A model generated the notes under the pieces. The model was given only the letters and a program-made list of their open reading frames with translations, was not told the DNA's origin and searched no databases. 64,000 bases of DNA from Ochotona curzoniae (taxonomy: Eukaryota; Chordata; Mammalia; Lagomorpha; Ochotonidae), in NCBI RefSeq assembly GCF_017591425.1, contig NW_024466599.1:57363501-57427500 (forward strand). Reading direction: 5' to 3'. The translations under genes were made by a program, and so were the position numbers. Every line of letters begins with the position of its first letter. Position 1 is the first letter of the stretch. Shown in pieces: positions 22,891 through 34,650 of this stretch.

Positions 22891-23024
22891 AAAATTTGTG
22901 TTTTCCCATACATATAAGCAAATGCACGTGTTCCAGTTTTACATGTATTTTTCCAACATATCTATCTTCAAAAAAATAAAATGGCCTCGCCATAATCAAA
23001 TCTGTTAAGCATTGTTTGGATCAA

Positions 23025-23345
23025 TGAGTTAATCTGCTTCTCGGGGCACCTACATTAATTATAAGAGTGTCAGTTCTTGTATTGGTTCCTCTACTTCTGA
23101 TTCAGCTTTCTGTGAACACATGGAAAGCAGCACAGATTACTTTAGGTATTTTGTTCATCTGACAAACTTGGGAGAACAGATAAGGGTTCCTGGTTTCTGG
23201 CTTATACCTGGCTTAACTTCTTATTGTGTCCATTTGGGGAGTCAATTAGCATATAAAAAGTTCTCTCCTCTCTGTCTCCCACACACAGATGCACATTCCC
23301 ACCCTCCCTTTGCTACTTTGTGTTTCAAATAAATAAATATTAACA
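23025..23345 (+). mobile_element. Old lagomorph SINE
   Basis: GGGCACCTACATTAATTATAAG, GTTCCTCTACTTCTGATTCAG, GGGTTCCTGGTTTCTGGC, CCATTTGGGGAGTCAATTAGC, CTCTCCTCTCTGTCTC and TTTCAAATAAATAAAT. All segments of the older type are recognisable. Confidence 0.88.
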
Positions 23346-23659
23346 AATAGGAAAAATAATTTCAGTGGATTTGGGCATTTGGTTGAAAGGGTATCTATGT
23401 GGGAATGTTTGCTGGTGCCTCACATACCACACAATTTAGAAATGGAATGCTACCAACTTCAATCAATAATATGTGCATATTTCTATTATATTCGGCCCTT
23501 CTCAGCCACCCTGGTACCACTTTTTCCGGCCTTGCAATGCTTTGTTTTTTTTCTGCTCTAGATTTACATTCCATATCTCTTATTACTGGTTTGGTTTCTT
23601 CCCACCTTAATTATCATTTTTATATTACATCTCCTTATGTTAAACTAAATTCTTATTAC

Positions 23660-23760
23660 CACAGTGGTTCTCAGACTTGGCTTCATACTGGAATAATCTA
23701 TAACACTTACAAAGGCCCCATGCCTAGATGTGGATACATTAAATTAAATTAGAATTCATG
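23660..23760 (+). mobile_element. hAT-Charlie (MER20/MER5-like) relic
   Basis: CAGTGGTTCTCAGACTTGGC, ACTGGAATAATCTATAAC and AGGCCCCATGCCTAGATG match the terminal GGTTCTCAACCTTGGCTGC ... GAATCACCTGGGGAGC pattern of small hAT-Charlie elements. Confidence 0.65.
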
Positions 23761-23765
23761 GAAAT

Positions 23766-25239
23766 AACTCCTTGACATAAGTAACTTTCTAAATTCTTCA
23801 GATAAAGCCTATGCAATAACAAAGTTAACAATCACCACATTAAGCTTTCACCCCTAATGAATTCTGTTCTATCATTTCCTCTTCTAAAAACATCCATTAG
23901 TGGGTTATAATACAACTGGAATCTATTTCTTCTGCTGATTATAGGCAAAAGTAGTTATGTGATCAAAACAAAAGCCATCCACAAAACACAGGTAGGTTGT
24001 AAGGATGCAGTTTTAGTATTTTTCTGTCTCCCTTCCCCCAGATACTATTTCTTCTGTAGGAGTCTAAATTACTCATTCAAACAATTTTTTAAAAACTCAA
24101 CAGGAAGAACCAGGCTCCAAAGGCACACAACTCAACTTGGACATAGAAAATTCTTGGGCCAGTCCATAGAAAAATATATAAACAAAAAAGACTGATGAAG
24201 GTAACGATATAGAAAACACACCTTCTGCCTCCTCCAGTCATGTTCACAATGCTGACGTGTGTTCTGAGTGAGCAGATTGATCTCCTCTTGACTGAAACAA
24301 AAGTACAATAGGGAAAGGCCAATCTCTCAAAAGATGCTTTTTTGATCTCCAAGAACATTTTTTAAAACTCTCCATGTCCATTAAATTCCATGGTTATGAA
24401 AGCAGAATTAGGGCTGAGGTCTAAGCATCACTGATTTGTTGAGTTCTCCTTAAGATTCAAATAGAGAACCACTCCATTAATATGAAGCCTTTTTGTAAGA
24501 AACAAATCAGAATTTCTATCTTCTGATCACGGTACTTGGCCAACACAGGAGCATGTAACATGGTATTTTAATTCTTTCCTCCACCATCCCCCAAGGTTGC
24601 TCTTGTCTCTACTACAATCGATTGACTACAAATCTTAGACATGATTTTCACTTAAGTTTCTTTTATCTTTATTCTTGAGTAAGACCATTTACTCTTGTCT
24701 TCAAAATGATATTGCAAATTATGTGCAAAATCATTTTAATGTGACAGGCCCACATTTGACTACATTGACTTAATTGTGGGCATTTTTCTTGCAACTTAGT
24801 AATCTATTAATTTTTTTTTAGGTCAACATGTACAGTACAACTATTGCCAAATATCTTTCAAATACACATTATCTGTAGCATCAATTACTTCTCAATTGTG
24901 GCTTGCAGTTGACCTGATGAATTTCTTTTATTGGGGCTCAGCAAGAAATTGAAACATTTTCCATTTGCCTTGTCCTAAAACTCATGTCTTTTCTTTTAGA
25001 GTTATCTGATAGTGTTCAACATCTCACCATAATTGGGAAATTGGAAGCAAGTAACAAATCTTGTTTCTCTTTTCTTTTTCTAGTTGAAAAAGTCAGACAC
25101 ATACATTTAAATATATTTTGGTGGTTATTAACTATATATGGACTCCTAGGTCTTACTTTAAGAGCTCAGGATTTAATAGTTCCTTTGTGTTTTTCTGAAA
25201 TGGGCATATTTATCAAGCTTACTTGATGATTATGCCATA
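23766..25239. other. Unassigned sequence with candidate exons
   Basis: No repeat recognised in about 1.5 kb. Two splice-bounded segments are present: 23945-23991 on the plus strand and 24222-24291 on the minus strand (see findings). Confidence 0.4.
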
Positions 25240-25375
25240 ATTAACTTTCTATGCTTCAATGTCCTCACATATAGAATAGCAGTAATAATGCCATCAATTT
25301 GTTAGAATGACTGAATAGTATAATTCATGTAAAGCACTTAATACTGCCAGGAATACAAAAGTGATAGCCTAACTA
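25240..25375 (+). mobile_element. MIR relic
   Basis: TGCTTCAATGTCCTCACATATAG, AGCAGTAATAATGCC, TTCATGTAAAGCACTTAATAC and TGCCAGGAATAC follow the MIR 3' half (GCCTCAGTTTCCTCATCTG, GGATAATAATAG, GTAAAGCGCTTAG, TGCCTGGCAC). Confidence 0.75.
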
Positions 25376-25560
25376 CATATCTTGCATGTCAAATTATGTG
25401 GTATTATGCTTTTTTTGTGTGTGTGTTACAGATGAAGGCAAAAAATTTAAGTAAAGAAATAAAACATAGCAAGTGAAGGGATTCAGAAAAATGATCAGTT
25501 ATATGGAAAAATAAGTAATATTTTATTATAATGGGCTTTTAATCAGAAAAAATACTCCTC

Positions 25561-25587
25561 TTAAGAAAAATGATTACTTTTTCTTAA
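25561..25587. repeat. 10-bp perfect inverted repeat
   Basis: TTAAGAAAAA, a 7-base spacer, then TTTTTCTTAA, next to a run of TTAATAATTAATAATATTAT. An AT-rich hairpin-forming patch with no evidence of function. Confidence 0.7.
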
Positions 25588-25599
25588 GTAATTAATAAT

Positions 25600-26344
25600 T
25601 AATAATATTATTGATTATTGCATAATTATATAAGAATCAATGATTAATTTAAATAATTTTGTTTTTCTTATTTTAAAAATTTCAGCTTTATTAGAATGTA
25701 TTGTAGAATTATAATCTTTCACTTAAAGCAATTCTTTCAAAGAATCATCTTAAATTGCTAAGTTTCCAATTTGTGTATTTTTCAGACAGTTGATGAATTA
25801 AAAGGCTCAGTAATATCTGTCCAAAGCTGATCTTAATGAATCCTATATAGATATGTCATTGGGAGGTGAAGAAACATCCTTGGTTTTGTACAGGAATCAT
25901 AGCAGTTTGGAATAAACATACATGGAATAATCTCCAAAGAAGATGCTATAATCAGTTTGCTAAATCTCTAAGTTAAGAAAATGTGCAAATACTCATACAA
26001 TGTGGTAGAGATGCTAACAATTTAAAGAATGCCATTCAAGCCAATTGGGAATGAACAATGTTTAAGCCTTCAATGGCAAACACAAAACTGTCTCAGAAAA
26101 ACAACAAAAAAGGTACACAGGAAAAGCCAGGGCATCCAGGTGTTACACCTATCCAAGGAAAGCCTGTTGTACAGAGAGCAACACTCCCAAATACTGATGC
26201 CCTTGCCAGCTTTCCTTCCCAAACAGAAAGAATAGTTTATTTTATAAAAGGCAGAACATAATCAGGCATGTGACATAGAACATTGTGATAAACCCTAGGT
26301 ATGCTGTATGCTCTCAGGTTTCCTATACCAAAATTTGTATCAGT
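25600..26344. other. Unassigned AT-rich sequence
   Basis: Extremely AT-rich between 25590 and 25690; the rest is ordinary. No element recognised. Confidence 0.5.
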
Positions 26345-26420
26345 CCAATTCATCGATTCAAATCACAGGTATTTATTGAGTATGCAAGTTCCTACTATGT
26401 GCTGTAAAACTATACATGTA
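26345..26420 (-). mobile_element. L2 3'-end relic
   Basis: ACAGGTATTTATTGAGTATGC followed by CCTACTATGTGCTG matches the reverse of the L2 terminus (GCACATAGTAGGTGCTCAATAAATATT). L2 is an inactive ancient LINE. Confidence 0.6.
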
Positions 26421-29400
26421 TAATATGGGGAAATTAAAGAAATAGATTCTATGCAAAATTTGTGTTTAAGCCACGTGTTGTTGCCACTGGAACAAAACAA
26501 ATAGAACACTCTAGAAATATTTGATAAAAAAAAAATCAGGCTTCCCCTTTCCTTTCACAGACTATTCTGGCTCTGCTTCTAGAGCAAAAACGGGATCCTG
26601 CTTTCTGAGGAGGTATTCTCTCTCCTAGCAAGGGCTTCAGTTAAATCATGAGGCAATCAGGTTTGGTTTTGCAGTTTTCATAATGCTGGATGGCAGAACA
26701 GGACGTGGTGATATATTTTCTCTGTAGGGTAGCCATCCCCCTTTCTGCTATACAATCCAGTGGAAGTGAGCCTCTGGACCAAGCTACTTCAAGGTATTTA
26801 GGATATGTTGGCTTAACAGTCCCTGAAAGGTCACTGATCTTTGGAGGGCATTGATCTCTTTCTACTTTAAATAGCAAGATACATCTGTGCATCATCTGGC
26901 AGAGAGGTCGACCAGCACTTAGGGAGTCGTGGACACACACTGCTCCTTGGAACAGCACTCTGGGACCATGTGAAACAGAAAAAGCCCTGCAAGAAACTCT
27001 GTTCCCCAAGGGACTTGAAATCAAAAGGGAAAAAAAATTTTAAATAAGGGGGAAAATCTTTGTTAAGAGTTGATTAAATTTTTATAATTTAACACTGTAT
27101 AAGTTTAAGATATGTAACATATTGTAAACAACTTATGACAAAATTATCATTCACCAATATTCGTGCTTGCTTCCTTCTGTGAGCACCAACAGACAAAAGT
27201 CCAGCCTATTAAGTGATGTATTTGGAAGAACAGAACATAACTGGAAGTGGTAACGTCACTATATGTCAAGGCAATATTGAATCTGTGTGCCTTTTTCCCT
27301 GACTTTGCTCATTATCTATGTACACAGGAAACTGAGTCTCCAGATTGATGAATTGTGAGACCCCTCATCAACATTTGATGCAAAACTTCATTCTAACCCT
27401 TCTCAATCTTCATGGACTGATTAGACTTAAACTCGAGCGGGAGGGATTCAGGCCTGTGTTACCAATAAATACGCAATTAGAAAATCAAAACCAGCAGAAA
27501 GGACACAAGACCATGACTCATCTCAAAGTTCACTTTCAGAGCATCCGAGCAGAGCCCAAATTCATCAACTCAGAGTAAAGAAATGGACATGCACTAGATC
27601 AACAGCTTGCATGAAAGGGCTTGAATTTCCAAAACTGGTTAGCTATGTTTTTCTGGGTTTCCAGCTCCTTATAGTAAAATTTTGCTGCATGGACACACAT
27701 GCCTCACGAAGGTGGCACTCAGCCTGGCAGAAGCATTGTACTTAGAAGCAGCCACTTTCACAGACAAAATACTTGCTGATTATACTGAGTCTACATTCCA
27801 TAACTATTTTGGGTAGAAGAAAAATTACCTGTGAAATCTGTCTCTCTTACAACTTGTGGTAATCATGCCGAGGTGGAGGGCCTCTCAGTATGTTCAGCAT
27901 ATATTTGAATTGCTTATAAGAAAGTTCCCCAGATTCACTTATCTCTCTCATGTAACTTGTAATGATTTTTGCGAAACATTAAAATACTTACTGCCAGTTA
28001 TAAATGTAGATGGACAATGAATAATAAAGGAGTACAACTAATATTCTATTGCAGTGTAATTTAAAACTTTAGAAACAGTGACAAAGCTCACTTGAAACTT
28101 GGCTCACCTGTCTACTGTTATATAACCTATGCTAGACAGCTAGCGTGTTTTCTATGGCTTTACAAAATACTATATACATTTCTAGGCGTGGCTAAGCTTC
28201 TACTATTTAATTTTTCATACTCTCAATTGCCACTGAATATTTCCAAATGCTTGAGCCTTGTGATTTGGAGGGCTTTTTGGTGAGACATCTTTCGTGGCAC
28301 AATCACCTTTCACATCCACATTCCCCTTGATGAGCCTGCGTTCCCTGAGTCCCTCTATTTGCATATCTACAGTTCATGGAATTTCAGTCTTGTGATCATT
28401 TCTACTAAATTACTGCCATCAACTCTTTTTTTCTATGAATGCCATTTATGTCTAATTAAAGTGTTATCTCCAAGACTTCTCTGTTCTTTGAAGTATTTTC
28501 TTCTTTGCTGATGCAGTCTCTGATGAAATGCCATATAAGTTTATGTCTGAAACACACTGCAGCAACAAATGACACTATGTGCTAGTTGTATGTGAGTTAA
28601 ATAAAGATATACAGTAGCCAATAACCAAAGACCCTGAAAGTAGTGATGTGATTGATCATCATGCTTGTATCTGATATTTACATAGCAATTTTTTTTTTTG
28701 CTGAAGAATATTAACTTTGAAGTGTGTCTTTTAGCAATTACAGTTAGTACAAAAGTAAATAAAAAGGTAACCCTAACTTTCGAGGACTGGCATATTTAAC
28801 TAAGGAAAGGGATTGCGTTTTGCAATGCACATGATACTAAAAGATACTGATTTCAGATACTGATTAGAATATTCATCTTTTGTTCCAAAATAAGTATGAG
28901 TTTAACTTCTTGAAAATAAAAAAAAGTAGCTGTTGCTATTTATCAGTGTAAGTCCGAACTCAGACTTTCAAGGGATGAAATGCTCTGTGTCACTTTGTAC
29001 ATAGTCAGTTCGCTCATTTGCCTTATTAAAATTTGGCTATTGCCTTATGAAAATTCGACTATTGACTTAGTATAATGTCTAAACTGTACCTGCTATTTTT
29101 GTGCAAAGAAAACAAATTTGGATAAAATAGTTACATTATTACAGTTCAATATAATCTTAGGTGGCAGTTTTCATAATCCATCACAAACACATAATTACCT
29201 TTAGTTCATCTGGAATATTGCTAATGGAATCATGTACTTTAGATTTACATTCCTTTACTACAATTTTCCTTGAAATTTGCAATGTTTTGGATTCTTTATA
29301 CATAACAAAACTATTTAATATTAGTGTTCTGGAGAATAAACGTTAGACCTGAACTTAAAATGCCAATAACTCTTCCTACTGCAGCTCTCTATAGTGGAGA

Positions 29401-29454
29401 AAGCAGAAGGAAATCAGAATCACATTTTTTTTATCCTGCTCATTGCACTGTATA
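26421..29454. other. Unassigned sequence, 3.0 kb, with the longest open frame
   Basis: Holds the longest open frame in the window, 127 codons on the minus strand at 26641-27024 (see findings). A near-direct repeat of about 22 bp lies at 29021-29064. No repeat family or gene recognised. Confidence 0.4.
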
Positions 29455-29524
29455 GTGATATTTCATTTAAATTTGATTAACATCATGGGATAACAGCACA
29501 GTTATCTCCATTTTACAAATAAAA
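29455..29524 (-). mobile_element. MIR fragment
   Basis: TTTCATTTAAATTTGATTAAC and GTTATCTCCATTTTACAAATAA resemble the reversed MIR 3' half. A CSINE inserted immediately afterwards, cutting it off. Confidence 0.5.
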
Positions 29525-29525
29525 A

Positions 29526-29838
29526 GGGCCTTGCTCAATAGCCTAATGGCAAAATCCTTGACTTACAGCCATCAGGATCCCCTATGGGCACTGGTTCCTA
29601 TCCCAGCTGTTTCACTTCGCATCATGCTCCCTGCTTGTGGCCTGGGAAAGCAGTAGAGGATGACTTGAGACCCTGCATCACATGAGAGACTCACAGGAAG
29701 CTCATGGCACCTGGCATTAGATTCATTTAGCTCTGTCTGTTGCAGCCACTTGGGGAGTGAACCAGACACAGCAAACCTTTCTTTCTGTATCTTCTCCTAT
29801 GTATCTGCCTTTCCAATGTAAAAATTAATTAAGATTTC
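29526..29838 (+). mobile_element. CSINE, near full length
   Basis: GGGCCTTGCTCAATAGCCTAATG head, GATCCCCTATGGGCACTGG, CTTGTGGCCTGGGAAAGCAG core, CCACTTGGGGAGTGAACCAG and CTGCCTTTCCAATG end. A short deletion follows the core. Confidence 0.93.
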
Positions 29839-31829
29839 AAAGTCATTTTTGAAAGATAGAATGTTAGTAATAGCATAGATTGGGTATATCATTTTGCTTA
29901 ATACTAATACTTATACTTTTTTATATCAGTAAGCATTTTTATATCAGTAGGTATTTTTATTACATGCAGATTTGAAGGAAAACATAATAGAAATCCAATC
30001 AACAATAATCTGAAATTTACCAATAGGATGGCATAAATCTCATTTTGCATCATAACAGCATCTACCCAAATTAATAGATTTGTTATCCAGTGGGATTAAG
30101 CAAGTATTTTATCAGATTATTCCTCCATTAGCAGAGTTTACTAAATCCCAAGCAAATTTATTGATAGTTTATTCCCTACTACGGCTATATGGTATTCTGT
30201 GTCTGTACTAAGTAAGTCTCATAGGGAAACCACAAGCATTGTCTAACTCAAAGGCAATTGTGGAAAATATAATGAGATACTATATATCAAATAGCCCCTA
30301 TGGCATACATTATTATATGACATGTATATTTTTATTTGCATATAAAAATAAAACACTGTTGAAAAATAATCTCAAAGCACAATTTAATTGCATGTTCCTA
30401 GATTACTGGGGACAAATTCTTGCTGTTTACACACAAATGTGAATGGTATAGAGAAAACCTTGTCACAAATACCTTAAAAAATGTGCTTTCAAGCAATAAG
30501 AAAGACAGCCAAACCCACATGCATTTCTGGCAGGCATAAAACTAGCAGAATGAAGACATGTCACTTCCAGATGGGTCTCCATCCTGCTATTTCTATTGCT
30601 CTCCATTCTGGCTGCTATAAATGAGTAATACCTCAGAAAACTAGAGATCTAACTTTCTCCTAAACACAATACGAAAAAAACTCTGACAGCAAGTAACTGT
30701 TAATGCAAAATACTGTAAATTAAAAATCTCTGCACTGAGGTAACACAGAAATACCAGTTTTAGGGGTTTAAAAATGGTATGCAGAATTTTGTTCTATTTA
30801 TATTCACAGTTTCTACTTGCTGTATAAATGGAAAAGTAAATTTACGTCTTCAGATTAAAAGTTATAAACCAAAATTTTTAATTATATATTGCCACAACAA
30901 AAGAATCAAATGATGTATTGTCTTTATCAAAAGAAGACAGACACATATGTGTTTTGGGGCATTCAAAACTATTGTAATTTACTTAATGTATCTCACATTT
31001 TAAAGTTCTTAAGGCACTTCAATGAATATCAACAGAAATCCTTCAGAACACAGCACATATTCACCACACAAACTAAATGAGATAAGGAATCAGTGCTTGA
31101 TTCATAGCAAAAAGAATTCTCAAAAAATGAAATGGATTTTTTTATAAGGTAAATAAATTTACCCTTGGAATTATAGTTGAATACAGTGTTGTCAGCAATG
31201 ACAGATATTTAAATTTACATAGAATATGCCAGCAAAACTTACATGACTTCCTTAAGACATTCCTTCTCAGAGTTTTCTTTCAAGATTCAGAAACTGCTAC
31301 TAAAGTAAACAAATGCATATTTTTGGTAGGGTTATATCAACACAGAAAGATACTGCTACTTTTAGAACCATACAATGGACCCTAACATGCTGACTTACTC
31401 GAATTAGAAGGGATCACATAAATAATTGAGCACTGGAAACCAAATGTAGAAAAGTGGAAGATATTCAAGATCAGACAATTCATGACATTGGCAGGAGTAT
31501 TAGTGTGTAACCGTAATGATAGGTTGCTGAGCCAGAATAGAATGATGAACAATAGAGCAGAGCAGACTAGGAATTCTGACACTAAACTATAGAGAAACTT
31601 CTCATACAGACATTTCCTGTCTGTGACACTGCCTGATGCCATGGGAGATGATAATGTTTTAGAAGTGTCTTTCTTTGCTAACCTGTTTATCTGAAGTTCC
31701 CCTTGGGCAAATAATTTCTAAGATTTGCAAAACTGACCAAGCCAAATTCCCAAGTATATGTCATCTCTTGATTTTTACAGTTGAATTGTCTAGGATTTCA
31801 GTTATTTTATAACATAAATCTCAGTTATA
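29839..31829. other. Unassigned sequence, 2.0 kb
   Basis: Contains a partial tandem duplication TTTTTATATCAGTA at about 29908-29955. A frame of 86 codons at 31382-31642 (minus) is leucine/serine-rich without a recognised family. Confidence 0.45.
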
Positions 31830-32057
31830 TTCATCTTGATCCCTCTGATGCTGCCTTTGCTGTTCCCAGGGCTCTCATGATCACCCACTGGACTATTTCC
31901 AAGGCGGTGTTACATCAAACTCAATTTCCATCCATCCAACATGATTGTCACTCTTCCACAAATATTTTTTCAAATCTCATAGTAAATTATTGCCCTTTGA
32001 AAACTTCAGTATCACTTCCCTTCTATACCTTACAAAATCTAATTTATCAAATGTTCT
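31830..32057 (+). mobile_element. L2 fragment
   Basis: GATCACCCACTGGACTATTTCC, AATTTCCATCCATCCAACATG, CTCATAGTAAATTATTGCCC and ATACCTTACAAAATC follow the L2 3' region (CTCACCTGGACTACTGCAA, CAGTCCATTCTCCACAC, CCTTACCATGGCCTACAAGG). The rearranged L1 begins at its downstream edge. Confidence 0.7.
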
Positions 32058-32059
32058 AA

Positions 32060-32268
32060 GTGAGATCATCCTTTCCTTTAGTTTTAATACATATAGTTGA
32101 TGATTGGATAGGGCTATTGATTTTATAATTTGCATGAAGGTTGCTTTATATCAGAGAAAATATATGATATTTGCCCTTTTGCGATTGACTTACTTCACTG
32201 AGCATAATGGTCTCCAGTTGGGACCATTTTGTTGCAAAATGGTATTATTCCACTCTTTCTAATGGCTC
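32060..32268 (-). mobile_element. L1 3' end segment (E) of a rearranged L1
   Basis: Read in reverse it gives GAGCCATTAGAAAGAGTGG, ATTTTGCAACAAAATGG, ACTGGAGACCATTATGCTC and AGTGAAGTAAGTCAATC. That is the region starting at the last codons of L1 ORF2 and entering the 3' UTR. Its ORF2 side abuts an L1 ORF2 segment in the opposite orientation at 32268/32269. Confidence 0.88.
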
Positions 32269-32759
32269 AACAAATTAAAAAATAAAACCCACATGATCAT
32301 CTCAATAGATGCAAGGAAGACATTTGATAAAATAGAACACCATTTCAATTTAAAAACCTTAAGGAAGATAGGCATAGAAGGAACATTCTATAACACAATC
32401 AAAGCAATATACCAAAATTTCAATCTTAGCATCATACTAAATAAGGACGCTGGAAGCTTTTCCAATAAGATCCAGAACTAGACTAAGGTATTCACTCTCA
32501 CTACTGCTTTTCAATATGGCATTGGAAGTCCTTGTCAGAGCTATTAGGCAAGATAAAGAGACTAAAGGGATTCAAATCAGAAGGGAGGAACTGAAATCAT
32601 CCCTGTTTAACAGATGACATGATTCTCCACTTAGAAGAACCAGAGGACTCTGTCAAGAGACTACTGGAACTCAAGAGACATTGACAGGGTAGCAGGATAC
32701 AAAATTAACAAATGCAAATTGATGGCATTAGTATAATCAAATAACACAAGCAGACTGAA

Positions 32760-32838
32760 TCAATGGACAGAAGATCTTCCTCTCTGTCTCTCCTCTCTGT
32801 CTATCTGACTTTCCAATAAAATAAATCTTTTCAAAAAA
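32760..32838 (+). mobile_element. CSINE, severely 5'-truncated, within L1
   Basis: Only the last part remains: GGACAGAAGATCTTCCTCTC, CTGACTTTCCAATAAAATAAATC and an A-rich tail. L1 coding sequence continues on both sides. Confidence 0.85.
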
Positions 32839-33628
32839 GAAATGGAAGAAGACATTAAAAAGTAGAGAAACTTACCATGTTCCTGGATTGGCAGGATTGA
32901 CATAATCAAAATGTCCGTATTTCAAAAAATAGTATATAGATTTAATGCAATCACAATTAAAGTCCCAACAACATCCTCTGAAATAGAAAAGAAGATACAA
33001 AAGTTTATCTGGAAATGCAAGAGACCATGAACATACAAAGCCATCCTGAAGAATAGAAATCAAGCTGGAGGAATCACAATTCTAGACCTCAAGTTACTAC
33101 AGAGCAGTGGTCTTCAAAAACCATCTGGTGCTGGTGCACAGGCAGAGAAGATCAATGGAATAGAATAGCAACATCAGAATGGACCCCAAACATATACAGC
33201 AACTAATTTTTGACAATAAAACTGAAAACAATCCAGGGAAAAGCCTGGTCTCTTTAATAAATGTTGTTGGGATAAATTGCAGAGCAGCCTGCAGACATAA
33301 AAAGCAAGATCCCCCCCCACTAAAATGTGTCAATGACCTTAAGCTGCACCCACTCAAAAACATCGAACTATTAGAGGAAAACACAGGAAGCACACTCCAA
33401 GATATAAGAATGGGGAAAGATTTCTTCAAAAAGAACAAAAGCACAGATAATCAAAGCCAAAATTAGCAAATGGATTACATTAAACTAAAAAGCATCTGTA
33501 CAGCAAAAGAAACAATCAACAAAGTGAAGAAGCAACCAGTGTAATGGGAGAAAATCTTTGCACACTACACAGCCAATAAGGGACTTACACTCAAGATTTA
33601 CAAAGAGCTTCAGAAACCCAGTGACAGC

Positions 33629-33654
33629 AAAACAAACAAACAAACAAACAAAAA
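33629..33654. repeat. (AAAC)n microsatellite
   Basis: About five AAAC units inside the L1 3' region. Probably grown from A-rich L1 sequence. Confidence 0.9.
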
Positions 33655-34093
33655 CCTGTAAAGAAATGAGCAAAGGAAATGAACAGATACTTTTGCTGTC
33701 AGGGAGATACCAAAGAAACAAACAAAAAACACACTGAGGTCCACCTAACTCCAGTGAGGCTGGCCTACATTGGAACATCTACTAACTGCTGGTGTGGAAG
33801 TGAGAAGAAAGTTACCCTCCTTCACGAATGGTGGGAGTTTAGACTAGTACAACCACAATGGAAGTCAGTATGGAGAGTGCTAAGGGAACTGAAAATGATC
33901 TGCTATATGACCCAGTTATCCCCCTCTTGGAAATATATACAGAGGAAATGAAATCTGAATATGAGAAAGGGATCTGTATTCCTATATTCATAGCAACAAA
34001 TCTACAATAGCAAAGACATGGAAACAACCCAGATTCCCATCAAATAGGAGTGGTTATAGAAATTGTGGTATATCTACTCTATGGAATACTATT

Positions 34094-34650
34094 TCTTCTC
34101 TTATTTTGATTATTTCTTTTTGCTGTTCCTGGGATTATTTTGTTGTTGTTTTTCTAGCTCCTTCAGATATATACTTAGCTTATTTACCTGATGTCTTCCT
34201 TTTTTCCTAATGTATGCATTGATTGCATTAAATTCACTTTTTTCTTTAATAGAGAGGAAGATCTTCTGTTCACTGAGTCACTCCCTTAAGTGGCTGCAAT
34301 GGCCGGAGCTGAGCCAATCCAAAGCCAGGAGCCAGGAGCTTCTTCCAGGTCTCCCACACAGGTGCAGAGTCCCACAGTTTTGGGTCGTCCTCATCTGCTT
34401 TCCCAGGCCACAGCAGGAATCTAGATGGGAAGCAGGACTGCTGGGATTAGAACCAGGGTACCCATATGGGCATGTGCAAGGCGAGGACTTCAGCTCGTAG
34501 GCCCTGACACCAAGCCCATAAATTTCTCTCTTAACACTGCCTTGGCAGTGTCCCACAGATTTTGGTATGTGCTGTTTAAGATTTCATTGGTTTTAAGGAA
34601 TATTTAAATTTCTTCTTTAACCCATTGTTTTTTTAAAGCATTTGGAAAGA
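34094..34650 (-). mobile_element. L1 ORF2 5' segment (S) of the rearranged L1
   Basis: In reverse it encodes the linker between endonuclease and reverse transcriptase, with NQWVKEEI-like, NLWD-like and KKEIIKIRE-like stretches. It lies on the minus strand like segment E and is upstream in L1 order. A minus-strand SINE (34251-34518) splits it. Several hundred bp of ORF2 between S and M are missing. Confidence 0.85.
34251..34518 (-). mobile_element. CSINE, antisense, inside L1 segment
   Basis: AGAGAGGAAGATCTTCTGTTC, GGAGCCAGGAGCTTCTTCC, CTTTCCCAGGCCACAGCAGG, CCCATATGGGCATGTGC and GGCCCTGACACCAAGCCC in reverse order of the SINE. L1 sequence resumes at ATAAATTTCTCTCTTAACACTG. Confidence 0.94.

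Larger units (their letters stand above)
32269..34093 (+). mobile_element. Inverted central L1 ORF2 segment (M)
   Basis: Begins at ORF2 residues like INKLKNKTHMIISIDA (32290s, reverse transcriptase region), runs through the FIW motif near 33010 and ends at ATGGAATACTATT, the ORF2 C-terminus (MEYY). Stops and frameshifts show it is dead. Segment E continues the consensus from the point where M stops, yet lies at the other end of M in opposite orientation. A short SINE interrupts it at about 32760. Confidence 0.92.

Noticed and set aside
29021..29064. Near-direct repeat of about 22 bp
   Set aside because: Only two imperfect units and no wider array; not a CRISPR or satellite.
33179..33466. 95-codon plus-strand frame
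   Set aside because: It is a piece of decayed L1 ORF2 inside the inverted segment M, with stops and frameshifts on both sides.
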